A DNA stretch of 6,663 nt from Dehalococcoidia bacterium UBA1332 (GTDB taxonomy: Bacteria > Chloroflexota > Dehalococcoidia > Lucifugimonadales > Lucifugimonadaceae). The notes below the pieces were generated by a model. It worked only from the letters and a program-made list of their open reading frames with translations. It was not told the origin of the DNA and searched no databases. Position numbers and translations under genes: made by a program. Of the stretch, positions 5,860 through 6,663 are shown piece by piece (within the stretch, counting starts at the first letter, position 1; each line of letters opens with the position of its first letter). The stretch spans positions 1 through 6,663 of the forward strand of contig DBSW01000044.1 of the NCBI GenBank assembly GCA_002306745.1, in the 5' to 3' direction.

Positions 5860-6663
5860 TTTCCAGCGACCTCGCTGTGGCCTCCAACGTCCTCTCAATA
5901 TCAGTATCCGAATGAGCAAGAGATACAAACCAAGCTTCAAACTGAGATGGTGGAATGTATACACCGTTTTCCAACATTGAATGGAAGAATGCTCCAAAAG
6001 AATCCCTATCTGTATCTGAAGCACTTGCCATGTCAGTCACGGCAGTTCCGGTGAAGAAAACCGTCAGCAGCCCACAAGCCTTATTCACGACTACAGGCAT
6101 GCCAGCATTGCTGAATATATCTATAAGACCTTTAGCGAGAAGGTTGGTTTTATGTTCAATGTTTTCATACACATCGGGTTTTGATAACTCATCAATAGTT
6201 GCGATCCCAGTAGCCATAGCAACCGGATTACCTGAAAGTGTTCCCGCCTGATACATGGGACCCAGAGGTGCTACTTCACTCATAATCTCAGCACTTGCAC
6301 CATAAGCACCAACCGGAAACCCGCCACCCACAATTTTGCCTAGACAAGTGATATCTGGCATCACTCCATAAACACTCTGAGCTCCGCCAAGTGCGACGCG
6401 GAATCCTGAAATCACCTCATCAAATATCAACAACGTACCATTCTTAGTCGCAAGATCCCTAAGTCCTTCTAAAAACCCCGGAGACGGAGGCACAACTCCC
6501 ATGTTTCCACCGATCGGCTCTACGATTACCGCAGCCACTTCACCCTTATTAGCATCAAGTAAACACTGCACAGAATCTACGTTGTTAAATTCTGCAACTA
6601 AAGTTGCCGCTGCATAGTCAGGATTTACCCCTGCTGACGAAGCAATTCCTTGGTTCGCAAGAC
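5843..6663 (-). CDS. hemL: Glutamate-1-semialdehyde 2,1-aminomutase, C-terminal part (cut by right window edge)
   Basis: HemL converts glutamate-1-semialdehyde to 5-aminolevulinate with pyridoxal phosphate, the last step of the C5 route to haem and other tetrapyrroles, in the cytoplasm. About 272 C-terminal residues of an expected 430 are present; the frame stays open to the window edge, reading NQGIASSAGVNPDYAAATLV before the GTG at 6571, which is therefore an internal Val. Family landmarks: IVEPIGGNMGVVPP, IFDEVISGFRVALGGAQ, the PLP lysine in CLGKIVGGGFPVGA (Lys codon 6335-6337), YQAGTLSGNP for the phosphate-binding Thr, FFHSMLENGVYIPPSQFEA, and the end FVSLAHSDTDIERTL. These separate it from other class-III aminotransferases. 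The N-terminus and promoter lie outside the window. Its 3' end overlaps mutS2 by 14 bp. Confidence 0.95.
   Translation of the reverse strand, partial: LANQGIASSAGVNPDYAAATLVAEFNNVDSVQCLLDANKGEVAAVIVEPIGGNMGVVPPSPGFLEGLRDLATKNGTLLIFDEVISGFRVALGGAQSVYGVMPDITCLGKIVGGGFPVGAYGASAEIMSEVAPLGPMYQAGTLSGNPVAMATGIATIDELSKPDVYENIEHKTNLLAKGLIDIFSNAGMPVVVNKACGLLTVFFTGTAVTDMASASDTDRDSFGAFFHSMLENGVYIPPSQFEAWFVSLAHSDTDIERTLEATARSLEIINSG

Noticed and set aside
5955..6251. Plus-strand open frame of 98 codons opposite hemL
   Set aside because: hemL motifs including the PLP lysine and AGTLSGNP are continuous on the other strand.
1..6663. Defence island, prophage, integron, CRISPR or transposon content
   Set aside because: No repeats, transposase, integrase, toxin-antitoxin or nuclease-effector genes are visible; the genes are ordinary chromosomal families.

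Overview
This is an AT-leaning, gene-dense bacterial chromosomal segment with six protein genes, one of them cut by the right edge. No RNA genes, mobile elements, CRISPR arrays or phage genes are visible, and no gene-free gap exceeds 170 bp. A MutS2 with a C-terminal Smr domain plus HemL (the glutamate or C5 route to tetrapyrroles) fits lineages such as Chloroflexota, Firmicutes or Cyanobacteria better than typical Alphaproteobacteria. My tentative guess is a free-living Chloroflexota (SAR202/Dehalococcoidia-like). That is an impression from protein similarity, not a demonstrated assignment.

Layout, left to right: (1) a MerR-type regulator (126-845, +) whose C-terminal half appears to be a second, degenerate copy of its own winged-helix domain, preceded by a near-perfect 16-bp dyad; (2) a small three-repeat TPR protein (859-1278, -); (3) a folate-dependent formyltransferase or hydrolase resembling the hydrolase domain of 10-formyltetrahydrofolate dehydrogenase (1449-2384, +); (4) an alpha/beta hydrolase (2385-3317, -); (5) mutS2 (3406-5856, +); (6) the C-terminal two thirds of hemL (5843 to beyond 6663, -).

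The six genes alternate strand strictly, so none shares an operon with its neighbour within the window. The two divergent gaps (1279-1448 and 3318-3405) must hold the promoters of genes 2 to 5. The three convergent junctions are extremely tight: 13 bp apart, directly abutting, and overlapping by 14 bp. Two of them carry a perfect 7-bp AT-rich inverted repeat over the stop codons. The genes look like unrelated housekeeping or accessory functions (one-carbon metabolism, recombination or ribosome quality control, haem synthesis) rather than one pathway. I see no convincing new multi-gene system. The points most worth a second look are the duplicated MerR domain with its upstream dyad, and the Gln at the catalytic Asn/Ile position of the formyltransferase-like enzyme.
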